This document shows, piece by piece, positions 44,272 to 54,860 of a stretch of 61,503 bases of DNA (positions within the stretch are counted from its first letter, which is position 1; each line of letters starts with the position of its first letter). Where the stretch lies: NCBI RefSeq assembly GCF_000331515.1, contig NZ_AMZO01000018.1:1-61503 (forward strand), in the 5' to 3' direction. The translations under genes were made by a program, and so were the position numbers. The notes beneath the pieces were generated by a model, which searched no databases, had not been told where the DNA came from, and worked only from the letters and a program-made list of their open reading frames with translations. The DNA comes from Photobacterium marinum (lineage in GTDB: Bacteria; Pseudomonadota; Gammaproteobacteria; Enterobacterales; Vibrionaceae).

Positions 44272-44295
44272 GGAAGCCTGATTTTTCAGGCTTCC
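44272..44295 (-). terminator. terminator of the urt-ure operon
   Basis: GGAAGCCTGA (44272-44281) and TCAGGCTTCC (44286-44295) form a perfect 10-bp stem just after the ureG stop; the minus-strand sequence after it is T-rich but not a pure T-run. Confidence 0.75.
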
Positions 44296-44318
44296 TCATG
44301 AGCAGGTTAATTTAATAA

Positions 44319-44936
44319 TTAACCATCAAGCATTCCCTGTGTTACAACAAAATCGATGATGTCTGATACCCCCTTACCTTCTTTGAGATTTGTAAAGACG
44401 TATGGCTTATCCGGACGCATTCGCTTGGTATCCTGATCCATAATCTCCAGTGAAGCACCAACATAAGGAGCCAGATCAATCTTATTGATCACCAATAAGT
44501 CTGAGCGTGTTATGCCCGGTCCACCTTTCCTTGGGATCTTTTCTCCTTCTGCTACATCAATGACATATATTGTTAAGTCAGCCAGTTCCGGGCTGAAGGT
44601 TGCACTTAGGTTATCACCTCCACTTTCGATAAAAACTACGTCCAGCGTTTGATGTCGTCTTGCAAGATCTTCAACTGCGGCCAAATTCATTGATGCATCC
44701 TCACGTATTGCCGTATGAGGGCATCCTCCGGTTTCAACACCTATGATTCGATCCTCAGCCAGAGCCTCAGCCTTTGTCAGGATCCTGGCATCTTCTTGTG
44801 TGTAGATATCATTGGTGACAACAGCAATGTTGTATTTGTCGCGAATTGTTTTGCATAACACTTCAAGCAATGCTGTCTTACCCGAACCGACAGGGCCGCC
44901 GACGCCAACCCGTAACGGTGACTTGTATGCTGTCAT
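44319..44936 (-). CDS. ureG: urease accessory GTPase UreG
   Basis: GTP-dependent nickel delivery to apo-urease, 205 residues. P-loop [15 protein letters not shown] near 11-25, the metal-binding CPH motif in [36 protein letters not shown], and NKIDLAP (GTP specificity) are all visible. Last gene of the operon, 10 bases after ureF. Confidence 0.97.
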   Translation of the reverse strand: MTAYKSPLRVGVGGPVGSGKTALLEVLCKTIRDKYNIAVVTNDIYTQEDARILTKAEALAEDRIIGVETGGCPHTAIREDASMNLAAVEDLARRHQTLDVVFIESGGDNLSATFSPELADLTIYVIDVAEGEKIPRKGGPGITRSDLLVINKIDLAPYVGASLEIMDQDTKRMRPDKPYVFTNLKEGKGVSDIIDFVVTQGMLDG

Positions 44937-44946
44937 ATTCTTATCC

Positions 44947-45630
44947 TTAAGAGCGATATAGCCGTGTGTATTGTGTTTCGTGCCGACTGCTTGCTATGGC
45001 CTGAGCCGGTGTAAAACTACCTATTTCATGATCTTCAACCTGTCTGGATGCCGCTATCGCCTCAGGCAATCGTGTTGAAACCTCCAACAAAATCTGTTGT
45101 CCCTGAGTTTGGCCAAGCGGAATTAACTTAACTCCAGCCATCGTTGCATTTTCCAGCCAACTCCACAGATAGCCTGCACATAAATCATCACTATCGATTT
45201 GCCACAAGTTGGCAGCAAGAGCAAAAGCGACTAACTGGTTGTAGTGCTCAACCTCATCCAACAAGTTATTGAACCTTTCATCCAATTGCCTAAGTAACCT
45301 GACGGCAGCCAGCCCTCGCTGCTTCTCTTCAAGGCGCATTTCTTTCGTTTCCCGGCAAGCATAAAGCCACTGGCTCCACCTATTTACAGTCCGAATATCC
45401 TGTGCATTCATTGCTTGATATAACCGCTGTAATAGGGGTAACTCCATTGTTACCAGGCTATGATGGAGCATATCTTCAAGCCATTTTTGCAGACTTTTCT
45501 GATCTGTTACCCAACCATGCTCAACCGCCCATTCAAGCCCTTGCGAATAAGTGAAAGCACCAATCGGAAGAGATGGACTCATCAACTGATATAAGCGAAA
45601 ATCCGCCAGAAAACGCTTGGTTTCAATCAT
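44947..45630 (-). CDS. ureF: urease accessory protein UreF
   Basis: 227-residue helical chaperone that links UreD and UreG on apo-urease. Typical N-terminal [29 protein letters not shown] and C-terminal Arg/Tyr-rich tail ([14 protein letters not shown]) are present. Acts in the cytoplasm as part of the UreDFG activation complex. It lies between ureJ and ureG. Confidence 0.93.
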   Translation of the reverse strand: MIETKRFLADFRLYQLMSPSLPIGAFTYSQGLEWAVEHGWVTDQKSLQKWLEDMLHHSLVTMELPLLQRLYQAMNAQDIRTVNRWSQWLYACRETKEMRLEEKQRGLAAVRLLRQLDERFNNLLDEVEHYNQLVAFALAANLWQIDSDDLCAGYLWSWLENATMAGVKLIPLGQTQGQQILLEVSTRLPEAIAASRQVEDHEIGSFTPAQAIASSRHETQYTRLYRS

Positions 45631-45665
45631 TTCTGCTCCCGCTGGTATTACATTAAGTTGAGTAA

Positions 45666-46316
45666 TTAACCGGTTACTGCCAGAACAAGTCCACTAGCGC
45701 CTAAAAACACCCCTTGCCATCCGGGGACCATAACTCGTCCCAGCATAAATCCGACTGAACTCAAGAATCCGGCGCCAACAAGCATCCCTGGAGCGAAAGC
45801 CAGCAGGCTCTGTCCTGAAGCTTCCGCCCCATGAGCCCAGCCATGAAAAATCAACATCATCGCTGCAATTGCTGGCAATAAAGACAAAACTCGATGTTTT
45901 GATACAGAAAATCTATTGAGACTTAGAGCGGTAATAGCGACAACAAATACCGAACCAATAATCATTGGCTCAACTCCATTTACCTCCCCTGCAAAAGCCC
46001 CCATACCAAGACCAACTAACATACAAATCAACGCCATCAAAATCGGACCGAGTCCGCTATTGTTTGTCCTGAGTTTCTTATATTGGGCTGCTATTAATCC
46101 GATGCCTATGAGCATTACCAAATGGTCAAAACCAGTCAGTGGGTGGATTATCCCTGAATAAAATGCCGATATGAGCCTGTCGGATACATCACCTCCAGCT
46201 AATGATGCTCCGCTGTCATGCGCCCACACTGAACCGGATGTACCTAATGCACCTAATGTGGCTACCATACGGCTGATGCCCTGTTTTCCCGAACAATTGA
46301 ACTCTAACCTGGTCAT
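45666..46316 (-). CDS. ureJ: HupE/UreJ-family membrane protein
   Basis: A 216-residue protein with an N-terminal signal-like segment (SRMVATLGALGTSGSVWA, followed by HDSG) and about six membrane segments. The family motif HPLTGFDHLVMLIGIG near 60 and FHGWAHGAEA near 155 supply the His and Asp residues thought to bind nickel. HupE/UreJ proteins are secondary nickel permeases or metal-binding membrane proteins. The start at 46316 has AAGGAG upstream. Its place inside the urease operon fits supply of nickel to urease. Confidence 0.9.
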   Translation of the reverse strand: MTRLEFNCSGKQGISRMVATLGALGTSGSVWAHDSGASLAGGDVSDRLISAFYSGIIHPLTGFDHLVMLIGIGLIAAQYKKLRTNNSGLGPILMALICMLVGLGMGAFAGEVNGVEPMIIGSVFVVAITALSLNRFSVSKHRVLSLLPAIAAMMLIFHGWAHGAEASGQSLLAFAPGMLVGAGFLSSVGFMLGRVMVPGWQGVFLGASGLVLAVTG

Positions 46317-46401
46317 TGCTTACTCCTTGCCTGATTAATAAGCGCTTCATGCTGTTCTGATTTCTATTGGTATGATCTGCAAATATTGTCGCTATACCGT
46401 C

Positions 46402-46860
46402 TTAATGATTGTGTCCGTGTCCACCATTTATGCCGCCATAAGCACCATCCTCAGGCTCAAAAGGAGCAAGCTCGGACACCACATCCGCACCTAACGCAGT
46501 AACCATTTCATCTAAGACACGATCGTGCTGGTAACGAACCCAATCTGGCTTAATTTCCAAGGGAACGTGGCGATTTCCCAGGTGATAACAAACGCGAGCC
46601 ATCAAGTGCGAGTCCCGGCAATATACGGTTGATACACTCTCATTCGCCGCACGAATCTGGACTTTTATCCCCTCATCTCCTTGTATGACATCTCCGCCGC
46701 GTAAGATCTTTCCTCGCGGTAGGAACAAACCAGCTTCCCGGCCATCATCAAGCGTCACTTTAAGACGACTTTTGATCCGTAAATCAATTGGCAAACTAAG
46801 AGTGACATCAAAAGCTGAATCAGACTTTTCTGCCTGCAAAACATGGGTAAGCACAATCAT
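46402..46860 (-). CDS. ureE: urease nickel metallochaperone UreE
   Basis: 152-residue nickel carrier. N-terminal peptide-binding domain (FDVTLSLPIDLRIKSRLKVT, GREAGLFLPRGKILRGGDV) and a C-terminal metal domain (about 70-152) with CYHLGNRHVPLEIKPD. The tail ends in GGINGGHGHNH, a short His-rich tract that is more modest than the poly-His tail of Klebsiella UreE. Located between ureJ and ureC. Confidence 0.95.
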   Translation of the reverse strand: MIVLTHVLQAEKSDSAFDVTLSLPIDLRIKSRLKVTLDDGREAGLFLPRGKILRGGDVIQGDEGIKVQIRAANESVSTVYCRDSHLMARVCYHLGNRHVPLEIKPDWVRYQHDRVLDEMVTALGADVVSELAPFEPEDGAYGGINGGHGHNH

Positions 46861-46871
46861 TTGTTTCCCCC

Positions 46872-48575
46872 TTAAAATAAAAAATACCGCTGCGCCATCG
46901 GCAAGACGTCTGCCGGTTCACAAATCAGAAGTTCGCCATTGGCTCGAACCTGATAGGTTTGAGAGTCCACTTCGATATTGGGCTGCCAATCATTTAACAC
47001 CATGTCTGCTTTGCTGATATCACGACATCTTTTTGCAATACCAATCTGACTCTGTAATCCAAGCTGGCCATCAATCCCCGCGGCCTTCGCTGCTGCTGAA
47101 ATAAATAACATTGAAGTTTTCTGCCTGGCTTTACCAAAACTGCCGAACATAGATCGATAATGAACAGGCTGAGGGGTGGGAATTGAGGCATTAGGATCAC
47201 CCATAGGTGCGGCGGCTATCATCCCCCCCTTAATTATTGAGCTCGGTTTAACTCCGAAAAAAGCCGGTTTCCAAAGCACCAGATCTGCCAACTTACCCAC
47301 TTCGATTGATCCCACTTCATGGCTGATACCGTGTGTAATAGCCGGGTTAATGGTGTATTTGGCAATATAACGTTTGAGCCTGAAATTATCGCTGTAACCG
47401 GAATCTTGTGGCAGACTTCCTCGCTGTACTTTCATTTTGTGCGCAGTCTGCCAAGTGCGAGTAATCACTTCACCCACTCGCCCCATCGCCTGGGAATCGG
47501 AAGCGATCATCGAAAACGCTCCCAGATCATGAAGAATGTCTTCCGCTGCGATGGTTTCACGACGGATACGAGATTCGGCAAATGCAACATCTTCAGCAAT
47601 TGACGGAGAAAGATGATGGCAGACCATCAGCATATCGAGATGCTCATCAACCGTATTGACGGTATAGGGCCGGGTTGGATTGGTCGAAGATGGCAACACA
47701 TTTGGCTCACCGCATGCGCGGATAATATCCGGAGCATGCCCTCCCCCCGCACCTTCGGTATGGTAAGTGTGGATAACCCGATCACCGATTGCAGCTAAAG
47801 TTGACTCGACAAAGCCTGACTCGTTCAACGTATCTGTATGAATGGCGACTTGCACATCAGTGTCATCAGCCACACTCAGACAGTTATCAATCGACGCAGG
47901 CGTAGTCCCCCAGTCCTCATGTAATTTAAGACCTACCGCTCCTGCTTCCACCTGTTCATACAAAGCATCAGGTAAACTGGCATTCCCTTTTCCCAGCAAA
48001 CCAAAGTTCATCGGAAAATGGTCCAGCGATTCCAGCATACGGTGAATATTCCAAGGCCCCGGTGTACAGGTTGTAGCATTTGTTCCTGTTGCCGGACCGG
48101 TTCCACCGCCAAGCATTGTGGTGATCCCTGAGCACAATGCCTCTTCAATTTGCTGAGGGCAGATAAAGTGAATATGAGAATCAATTCCTCCGGCAGTCAG
48201 GATCGAACCTTCTCCGGCAAGAATTTCTGTTCCAGGGCCAATCACAATGTCGACACCGGACTGGACATCCGGATTACCCGCTTTGCCGATACCGCTAATC
48301 CGCCCCTCTTTTATGGCGACATCTGCTTTGACTATGCCCCAGTAGTCCAGTACAACTGCATTGGTGATCACCAGATCCGGAGTTTCAGCTGACGGACACT
48401 GACTTTGTCCCATTCCGTCACGAATAACTTTTCCACCACCAAACTTAACTTCATCGCCATAACGTGTGTAATCTTTCTCAACTTCAAGCCACAGTTCTGT
48501 ATCGGCCAGCCTGACCCTGTCGCCGACCGTCGGACCGAACATCTCCCCATAAGCCTGTCGGGATATCGTTGCCAT
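46872..48575 (-). CDS. ureC: urease alpha subunit UreC
   Basis: Catalytic subunit, 567 residues. All active-site residues are present at the numbering of the Klebsiella enzyme: His134 and His136 in SHIHF, carbamylated Lys217 in [10 protein letters not shown], His246 in AIHTDT, His272 in [11 protein letters not shown], Cys319 and His320 in MVCHHL, and Asp360 in [10 protein letters not shown]. Hydrolyses urea to ammonia and carbamate in the cytoplasm. Separate ureA and ureB genes precede it, so the enzyme has three subunit types. Confidence 0.98.
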   Translation of the reverse strand: MATISRQAYGEMFGPTVGDRVRLADTELWLEVEKDYTRYGDEVKFGGGKVIRDGMGQSQCPSAETPDLVITNAVVLDYWGIVKADVAIKEGRISGIGKAGNPDVQSGVDIVIGPGTEILAGEGSILTAGGIDSHIHFICPQQIEEALCSGITTMLGGGTGPATGTNATTCTPGPWNIHRMLESLDHFPMNFGLLGKGNASLPDALYEQVEAGAVGLKLHEDWGTTPASIDNCLSVADDTDVQVAIHTDTLNESGFVESTLAAIGDRVIHTYHTEGAGGGHAPDIIRACGEPNVLPSSTNPTRPYTVNTVDEHLDMLMVCHHLSPSIAEDVAFAESRIRRETIAAEDILHDLGAFSMIASDSQAMGRVGEVITRTWQTAHKMKVQRGSLPQDSGYSDNFRLKRYIAKYTINPAITHGISHEVGSIEVGKLADLVLWKPAFFGVKPSSIIKGGMIAAAPMGDPNASIPTPQPVHYRSMFGSFGKARQKTSMLFISAAAKAAGIDGQLGLQSQIGIAKRCRDISKADMVLNDWQPNIEVDSQTYQVRANGELLICEPADVLPMAQRYFLF

Positions 48576-48594
48576 CTAATTCTAAGCCTCCCTG

Positions 48595-48984
48595 CTATTT
48601 TTCTGCCTCAATGCCATTAGTTCCTGTCAATGGCAACTCCGCGTCCAGAGGCCCCATGACTTTTCCCTGAAAGCCGTATATAGACATGGTTCCGCCGAAA
48701 CTCACCAGCTCTACTGTCCGGATTTGGCCTGGCTCAAAACGTATTGCTGTACCGGCAGCAATATTCAGCCGATACCCCAAGGTTGCTTCCCGTTTGAAAT
48801 CCAAAGATTCATTCACTTCATAAAAGTGGTAATGCGAACCAACCTGTATCGGCCTATCGCCCAAATTAGCAACAGCAACAGATATCAACGGCCTGCCCGG
48901 ATTCAGTTCAATATCAGCAGCCGCACACTGAATCTCACCGGGAATAAGTTCACTTTTTTCATTTGAAGCTTTAACACCAGACAT
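48595..48984 (-). CDS. ureB: urease beta subunit UreB
   Basis: Structural subunit of about 129 residues from the ATG at 48984, preferred because GAGG lies upstream; a longer in-frame start at 48996 would overlap ureA. Contains [39 protein letters not shown] and [17 protein letters not shown], all typical of UreB. The C-terminal tail ([14 protein letters not shown]) is longer than in the shortest homologues. Confidence 0.95.
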   Translation of the reverse strand: MSGVKASNEKSELIPGEIQCAAADIELNPGRPLISVAVANLGDRPIQVGSHYHFYEVNESLDFKREATLGYRLNIAAGTAIRFEPGQIRTVELVSFGGTMSIYGFQGKVMGPLDAELPLTGTNGIEAEK

Positions 48985-48992
48985 TCCGCACC

Positions 48993-49295
48993 TCACACAA
49001 TAGGATCGTGTACTGTCACCAATTTAGTGCCGTCAGGAAAAGTTGCCTCCACCTGCACATCATGGATCATGGCGGCAACGCCTTCCATAACCTCATCAGC
49101 AGATAAAATGGTCCGACCGAAATCCATCAGTTCAGCAACCGTTTTTCCCTCTCTTGCACCTTCCATGACTGCCGCGCTGATCAAAGCAACCGACTCCGGG
49201 TAATTCAGCTTCAGGCCTTTGTCACGACGTTGTTCTGCTAATAAAGCGGCGGTAAAAATTAACAACTTGTCCTTTTCTCTGGGGGTTAACTCCAT
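48993..49295 (-). CDS. ureA: urease gamma subunit UreA
   Basis: 100 residues, the family standard length, from the ATG at 49295 with GGAGGGAC directly upstream. Sequence starts [20 protein letters not shown] and includes [20 protein letters not shown] and the C-terminal [16 protein letters not shown]. First structural subunit gene after ureD. Confidence 0.97.
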   Translation of the reverse strand: MELTPREKDKLLIFTAALLAEQRRDKGLKLNYPESVALISAAVMEGAREGKTVAELMDFGRTILSADEVMEGVAAMIHDVQVEATFPDGTKLVTVHDPIV

Positions 49296-49359
49296 CAGTC
49301 CCTCCTGCAATAGCTCAAATGACTTTCAATTTCCCCATATATCCGATTGCCCCTACCTC

Positions 49360-50313
49360 TCAGGTTGCCCATATCCTCGGCAGGTTAGGCGACGTTCCAT
49401 GCCAATATTCCCTGACCGACGTCCAAACCTCCCGAAACAGAGTCATGATTGGCTCCGTACCGTTACCCATTACCCTAATGACCAACACCCTGTGTTTATC
49501 ATTGATATCCGCAACTTCAGTAACGCCTGACACAATCCTGTTTTTCGTCAGGTAGTTCTGATAGTGGTTTAGCAAACCCTGTACCATATTGAGCAAAAAA
49601 ACATCAGAATCAGTAATCATCATGGTTGCCAGCATAGCGTTACCCCGCATCCCGGCCGAATACTGATGCGGGTCATCCCCATGGACATTTAGTTGCTCAG
49701 CAAGAATCAGATTATCTTCGATACGTAGACAAGTGCTGCCAACAACAGACCCCGTCGAAAATCCCTCTTTTAGTGCAGGCCGCCCAAAACAGTGCAATTC
49801 CCAACCAATAAACCGACCACCTGCCTCTACATGAATTTCGGTATCCATCCTGACTCGCGCCTCAGGAAAATAGATATTTTCCTGAGGCAACCATTCCAGC
49901 ATCGCACCTTTTTTCACGGTAAGACTCTGCTTCTGGCAAGCAAATGCACCCGCAGAACGATAAAACTTAGTGGCTCCTGGCGTGGTAACCAGCGCACTTG
50001 CACCCGGGCCACATGAAACCTCAATCGATAATTTATCGCCTCCGACAACACCTCCGGGAGGGTGAAGTAAATACGTGTGGCAAATTCCACCTTCAGGATA
50101 AAGAGGCCGCTGCACAGCCAAGGGACCATACTGTCTGCGGTGTTTGAGCAAGGTTTTGCCGAACCGGGCAGAAAAACCCAGTTCCAACTGAGCCCGCCAT
50201 CCCTGCTGTTGATCCAGCTCTGCTGGTGTCGGCTTAGGTCTGACAGAAACAATCTGCAATTTCTCATCACTCAAACAGGCATCTAACGGCTTCCTTTCCG
50301 GCATGATGGTCAT
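49360..50313 (-). CDS. ureD: urease accessory protein UreD
   Basis: 317-residue accessory protein that forms the scaffold for nickel insertion with UreF and UreG. Conserved parts: LELGFSARFGKTLLKHRRQYGPLAVQRPLYPEG, HPPGGVVGGDKL, TTPGATKFYRS and WLPQENIYFPEARV. The start overlaps the urtE stop by four bases (ATGA), coupling urease assembly to urea uptake genes. Confidence 0.95.
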   Translation of the reverse strand: MTIMPERKPLDACLSDEKLQIVSVRPKPTPAELDQQQGWRAQLELGFSARFGKTLLKHRRQYGPLAVQRPLYPEGGICHTYLLHPPGGVVGGDKLSIEVSCGPGASALVTTPGATKFYRSAGAFACQKQSLTVKKGAMLEWLPQENIYFPEARVRMDTEIHVEAGGRFIGWELHCFGRPALKEGFSTGSVVGSTCLRIEDNLILAEQLNVHGDDPHQYSAGMRGNAMLATMMITDSDVFLLNMVQGLLNHYQNYLTKNRIVSGVTEVADINDKHRVLVIRVMGNGTEPIMTLFREVWTSVREYWHGTSPNLPRIWAT

Positions 50314-51008
50314 ACGGTCAGATACTCCCTGATAAGTTGGTCATTGAGCTGTGTCATATTCCCTTTGGCTACAGCCCGCCCCCGGTCAAGCAGACAAAAA
50401 TGGTCACCGACTTTTCTGGCAAAGGGCAGCTTCTGCTCAACCAGCAACACAGTCAGCCCCAGTGTTTGATTTAGCTTGAGGATAATGTCTGCAATTTCCT
50501 GAACGATATTAGGCTGAATGCCTTCTGTTGGCTCATCCAGAATGAGCAGCCTCGGATTAATCACCAGTGCCCTGGCAATCGCCAGTTGCTGCTGCTGGCC
50601 ACCGGAAAGATCACCACCTCGACGATGAAGCATCTCTTTCAGCACAGGAAACAGTTCATAGATAAATTCCGGGATAATTCGATCCCCTTTGGCACGGATC
50701 GGCAAACCAATCTGAAGGTTTTCTTCAACAGTCAGCAGAGAGAAAATCTGCCTTCCTTGCGGAACATAACCCACACCATGACGGGGACGGCTTTCGGCAG
50801 ACATCGCACTGATATCTTTGCCTTCCCAGATAATTTCTCCGCTATCGACAGGCAGCAATCCCATCACGCATTCCAACAAAGTAGTTTTACCGACTCCATT
50901 TCGTCCCATCAGCACTGTGCACTCGCCTTCAGGAACGGAAATATCAAGATCCCACAAGGTGTGGCTTTCACCATAGAATTGGTTCAATCCTCTGACTTCC
51001 AGCATCAC
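50310..51008 (-). CDS. urtE: urea ABC transporter ATPase UrtE
   Basis: ABC ATPase of 232 residues. Walker A MGRNGVGKTT near 34-43, signature LSGGQQQQ near 133 and Walker B LLILDEPTEGIQP near 156 are visible; the shape is that of LivF-type subunits. Works with UrtD, UrtB and UrtC. It shares one base with urtD and overlaps ureD by four. Confidence 0.93.
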   Translation of the reverse strand: MMLEVRGLNQFYGESHTLWDLDISVPEGECTVLMGRNGVGKTTLLECVMGLLPVDSGEIIWEGKDISAMSAESRPRHGVGYVPQGRQIFSLLTVEENLQIGLPIRAKGDRIIPEFIYELFPVLKEMLHRRGGDLSGGQQQQLAIARALVINPRLLILDEPTEGIQPNIVQEIADIILKLNQTLGLTVLLVEQKLPFARKVGDHFCLLDRGRAVAKGNMTQLNDQLIREYLTV

Positions 51009-51907
51009 TACTCTCCCAAATAGACTTGTTTAACCTGAGGATTCGACTGAATCTCGCTCATGCTTCCTTCTGCCAACACATGTCCCTGATGAAGAACAGA
51101 AACCGTACTGGCTATCGAACGCACAAAGTCCATATCGTGCTCGACAACTACAACAGAGTGTTCGCCAGCCAGTGATGTCAGCAACGCCGCCGTTCTGTCC
51201 ATTTCCTGATGAGTCATCCCGGCAACAGGTTCATCCACCAGCAATAGCTTCGGCTTTTGCATCAGTAACATACCAATCTCAAGCCACTGCTTCTGACCGT
51301 GAGACAAATTCCCCGCTAATAGAGAGGCCTGATTACACAAACCAACCTGTTCCAGGACTCGATTAATTTCATCTCTTTGCGCCCCGTTTAAACGGGCACG
51401 AAAAACATCAAACACACCGCGCTCACCAGCCATTGCCAATTCAAGGTTGTGCCACACCGTCAGACATTCAAATACGGTCGGCTTCTGAAATTTACGGCCA
51501 ATACCGGCATTAGCGATTTCAGCTTCGTCCATATTTAGTAAGTTGAGGTTTGAACCCAGCCAGACTTGGCCTTCATCAGGCCGGGTTTTGCCTGTGATGA
51601 TATCCATCATGGTCGTTTTGCCCGCTCCATTCGGACCAATGATGCAGCGCAATTCCCCTTCCCTGATATACAAATTCAGATCATCAATCGCTTTAAAACC
51701 ATCAAATGACTTAGTCACCCCTTCGATATAAAGCAAAATGTTGTGTCGGGTATCCAATAAGGGGTGGTATTGCGGCTTAAGGAAGTCGAAAACCTGATCC
51801 CGGCGCACCAGGTTCCTTAATTTCCGGCGAAACTGGGATTCAGACGGGTTAGCGTCGCCCGTCTTGAGCAGCTTTTGCGGTGATAGTTGCTGAGGAATGG
51901 TTGTCAT
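51008..51907 (-). CDS. urtD: urea ABC transporter ATPase UrtD
   Basis: LivG-like ATPase of 299 residues with an N-terminal extension of about 55 residues before the ABC domain. Walker A GPNGAGKTTMMD near 93, signature LSHGQKQWLEIG near 209 and Walker B LLLVDEPVAGMT near 229 are present. It overlaps urtC by four bases. The extension is usual for UrtD. Confidence 0.92.
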   Translation of the reverse strand: MTTIPQQLSPQKLLKTGDANPSESQFRRKLRNLVRRDQVFDFLKPQYHPLLDTRHNILLYIEGVTKSFDGFKAIDDLNLYIREGELRCIIGPNGAGKTTMMDIITGKTRPDEGQVWLGSNLNLLNMDEAEIANAGIGRKFQKPTVFECLTVWHNLELAMAGERGVFDVFRARLNGAQRDEINRVLEQVGLCNQASLLAGNLSHGQKQWLEIGMLLMQKPKLLLVDEPVAGMTHQEMDRTAALLTSLAGEHSVVVVEHDMDFVRSIASTVSVLHQGHVLAEGSMSEIQSNPQVKQVYLGE

Positions 51908-53013
51908 AATGACGCCTCCTTAGCAGGAGTTTTTCGGGAGAAACACTTACTGATAAAACCAGTAATACCTTCGGGCAGAAACAGCGTCGCCATTACAAAT
52001 AATCCGCCAAGTGCGAACAACCAGACTTCAGGCAGTTCTATCGTAAACCAGCTTTTGGCGTAGTTAATCAGCACCGCGCCGACCACGGCACCAAACAAGG
52101 TTGCACGGCCACCAAGCGCAACCCAGACAACAATTTCAATGGAGTTGAGCGGTGCAAACTCTCCGGGGTTAATAATACCGACCTGTGGGACATACAAGGC
52201 ACCGGCAATACCCGCAAGAACGGCAGACAAAACAAAGATCCACAGTTTGATCTGATCAACGTTATAGCCAATAAAACGAACTCTTGATTCTTCATCCCGG
52301 GTCGCAAGCGCTACTTTACCCAGCCTGCTGGCGATTACCGCCCGGCAAACCAGATAGCCAGTCATCAATGCAATAGCTGAAGCAACAAACAACACAATTC
52401 GGGTCGTGTCTGATTGCAGGCTGAATCCGAGAATATCTTTAAAGTCAGTCAGCCCGTTATTGCCGCCAAACCCCATTTCATTACGGAAAAATGCCAGCAT
52501 CAGCGCAAAGGTCAGCGCCTGGGTCATAATCGAAAGGTAGACACCGGAGACTCGTGAACGAAAGGCCAGATAACCAAACACCCAGGCCAGAACTCCCGGC
52601 ACCAGAACAACCATCAAACAGGCAAACCAGAACATATCAAACCCATTCCAGAACCATGGCAATTCTTTCCAATTCAGGAACACCATGAAATCCGGTAGGA
52701 TCGGGTCGCCATACACACCTCTGTCACCAATCTGGCGCATCAAATACATACCCATGGCATAACCGCCCAGAGCAAAAAAAGCGCCATGCCCGAGACTGAG
52801 GATCCCCAGATACCCCCAAATCAGATCAACGGCCAGCGCCAGCAACGCATAAGTCAGGTACTTACCAAGTAAAGTAATGGTGTAGGTTTCAACATGTAAC
52901 GGGTGCCCCTCCGCCACAAGCATATTCAGGGCCGGAATGACAAAAGCCAATATGAGCAGAAGAGTCAGCAACAACTGACCACCACGATCATCCTTTAATA
53001 TTGATTTCAACAT
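51904..53013 (-). CDS. urtC: urea ABC transporter permease UrtC
   Basis: LivM-type permease of 369 residues with about nine membrane segments; LGHGAFFALGGYAMGMYLM near 76-94, YLSIMTQALTFALMLAFF and VWVALGGRATLFGAVVGAVL are typical. Overlaps urtD by four bases and is three bases after urtB. Confidence 0.93.
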   Translation of the reverse strand: MLKSILKDDRGGQLLLTLLLILAFVIPALNMLVAEGHPLHVETYTITLLGKYLTYALLALAVDLIWGYLGILSLGHGAFFALGGYAMGMYLMRQIGDRGVYGDPILPDFMVFLNWKELPWFWNGFDMFWFACLMVVLVPGVLAWVFGYLAFRSRVSGVYLSIMTQALTFALMLAFFRNEMGFGGNNGLTDFKDILGFSLQSDTTRIVLFVASAIALMTGYLVCRAVIASRLGKVALATRDEESRVRFIGYNVDQIKLWIFVLSAVLAGIAGALYVPQVGIINPGEFAPLNSIEIVVWVALGGRATLFGAVVGAVLINYAKSWFTIELPEVWLFALGGLFVMATLFLPEGITGFISKCFSRKTPAKEASL

Positions 53014-53016
53014 ACG

Positions 53017-54717
53017 CTAACCCTCCACTGCCCGACCACGTTGTGGAAACAATCCGCGAGGTCGCTTCTGGATAAACAGAATAATGAAGACCAGCACCAG
53101 AATTTTCGCCAACACTGCTCCGGCCCAAGGTTCGAGGGATTTATTGAAGATCCCAAGACTCAGCCCTGCAACCAGAGTTCCCCACAGATTGCCGACACCA
53201 CCAAACACCACCACCATGAAAGAGTCGATGATGTAACTCTGCCCCATGTTGGGGCCAACATTAGTCAACTGAGAAAGCGCAACGCCAGCAACACCGGCAA
53301 CCCCGGAACCCAAACCAAACGTCATCGCATCAACCCACTCGGAGCGAACGCCCATAGCACGGGCCATAGCTCTGTTCTGCGATACAGCCCGAACCTGAAG
53401 ACCCAAAGATGTTTTTTTGAGAATGAAAACCAGCGCAGCAAAAACCAGCAGACAGAAGAAAATGATATAGAGGCGGTTATAAGTCAGCGAAAGCATGGGA
53501 TTGACTTCCAGCATCCCACTCATCCAATCAGGGGTTGAGACTGAGCGGTTAAGAGGAGAAAAAATACTGCGCACCGCTTGCTGCAAAATAAGACTGATAC
53601 CGAATGTTGCTAGTAACGTTTCCAACGGACGACCATAGAGAAAACGAATCACTCCCCGCTCAATTGCTACCCCCACTGCCCCTGCAACCAGAAAGGCTGC
53701 CGGAATAGAAAGAATCAGCGACATGCCTGTATGGCCAGGCATCAGCTGCTGCATCACATAAGTGGTATATGCCCCCAGCATTATGAGTTCACCATGCGCC
53801 ATGTTGATAACACCCATAACACCGAATGTAATCGCCAGACCGATTCCGGCTAACACCAGCACAGAACCGAGGCTAAGCCCAAAATAGAGAGTCTCTACAG
53901 AGCTATACAACCGCTGGCTTTGCTCATAACTGTCAATGCCAAGCTTGAGCCCGGCGATAAATTCAGCATCACCGTTTTCTCTGGCAAGCTCAGCATCCAA
54001 TGATTTTTTCATCGCCAACTGCGCCGCAGGCTCTAAAGAACCATTCAACGCCTGTAATGCTTTCATACGCACTGTCGTGTCATCAGAGCTGATATCGGAA
54101 ATAGCCAAGACCAATGCCAGCACTTCTTTCACCGATACTGATGTTTCCAGCTGATAAGTTTCCCGCACCAATGCCTGAACGCTATCAGATGTGTTTCCGA
54201 GTAAATCTTTTGCGGCCCGCAGACGAACATTTTCTATTTCCGATGCTAAATCAAGCTGAGCCAGCCCCAGGCGAACCGCTGAACGAAGGCGATTATTGAG
54301 TTTTACTTTTTTATAATCCCGTCGGTTGGTTATCAGGACTTTTTCACTGTCTGCTTTACTGTCTTCAATTAGAAATGCCGACTCATTAATATTAAGAACA
54401 GCAATATGAAATAATCTTTTGCTTTGACGATGGTAATAAATTTGACCTTCCAGCAATCCATTAAGGATCCTGGCGGCAGAAGTGTGACGAGATAAAACCA
54501 ACCATTCAATGGCCTGCTGCTTCTTAGCAAAATTACGTTGTGACAGCAGTTTTTCAACATTCTGAAAAGAGGCCACATCGCCAACAACCGGAGCCGCAAT
54601 TGAATCAGCCACTAAACTCAGGAACAAAACAACCGACAGCAAACCTACAGACAGTAATTGAGATATTGTTGAAGACTTATCTGGCAATCGAACTGTCAGC
54701 CAACTGTGTATATTCAT
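53017..54717 (-). CDS. urtB: urea ABC transporter permease UrtB
   Basis: 566 residues. The N-terminal half (about 45-275) follows a signal-like helix and is a helical periplasmic domain, a mark of UrtB as opposed to LivH. The membrane domain (about 280-560) has GVMGVINMAHGELIMLGAYTTY, GRPLETLLATFGISLILQQAVR and FGGVGNLWGTLVAG. It follows urtA by a 143-base gap in which I see no clear terminator. Confidence 0.92.
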   Translation of the reverse strand: MNIHSWLTVRLPDKSSTISQLLSVGLLSVVLFLSLVADSIAAPVVGDVASFQNVEKLLSQRNFAKKQQAIEWLVLSRHTSAARILNGLLEGQIYYHRQSKRLFHIAVLNINESAFLIEDSKADSEKVLITNRRDYKKVKLNNRLRSAVRLGLAQLDLASEIENVRLRAAKDLLGNTSDSVQALVRETYQLETSVSVKEVLALVLAISDISSDDTTVRMKALQALNGSLEPAAQLAMKKSLDAELARENGDAEFIAGLKLGIDSYEQSQRLYSSVETLYFGLSLGSVLVLAGIGLAITFGVMGVINMAHGELIMLGAYTTYVMQQLMPGHTGMSLILSIPAAFLVAGAVGVAIERGVIRFLYGRPLETLLATFGISLILQQAVRSIFSPLNRSVSTPDWMSGMLEVNPMLSLTYNRLYIIFFCLLVFAALVFILKKTSLGLQVRAVSQNRAMARAMGVRSEWVDAMTFGLGSGVAGVAGVALSQLTNVGPNMGQSYIIDSFMVVVFGGVGNLWGTLVAGLSLGIFNKSLEPWAGAVLAKILVLVFIILFIQKRPRGLFPQRGRAVEG

Positions 54718-54860
54718 AAAATACCTACCCCAAACTCAAACTTGTGCTCACCATTGTCCAGGCTGAAAAACCCGTCCAGACGTGAACACCTAATAAAATC
54801 TGGCAAGGCGCGGGAGATGTCATCCGTTGACGCACCCACGCCTGCCGAGATTGGGTTCAG

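Larger units (their letters stand above)
43735..44318. promoter_or_regulatory. phaB upstream region and urease-operon end
   Basis: 584 bases without a convincing gene, very AT-rich. It holds two perfect palindromes near phaB (43775-43784 and 43798-43807) and a hairpin terminator on the urease side (44272-44295). A 10-codon frame at 44123-44155 has a strong Shine-Dalgarno (AAGGAAGG, 44109-44116), and an 8-bp inverted repeat overlaps its coding part. Confidence 0.55.

Noticed and set aside
53041..53538. a 165-residue + strand gene inside urtB
   Set aside because: It lies antisense to the conserved urtB membrane domain and has the Gln/His/Asn-rich composition of an antisense frame.
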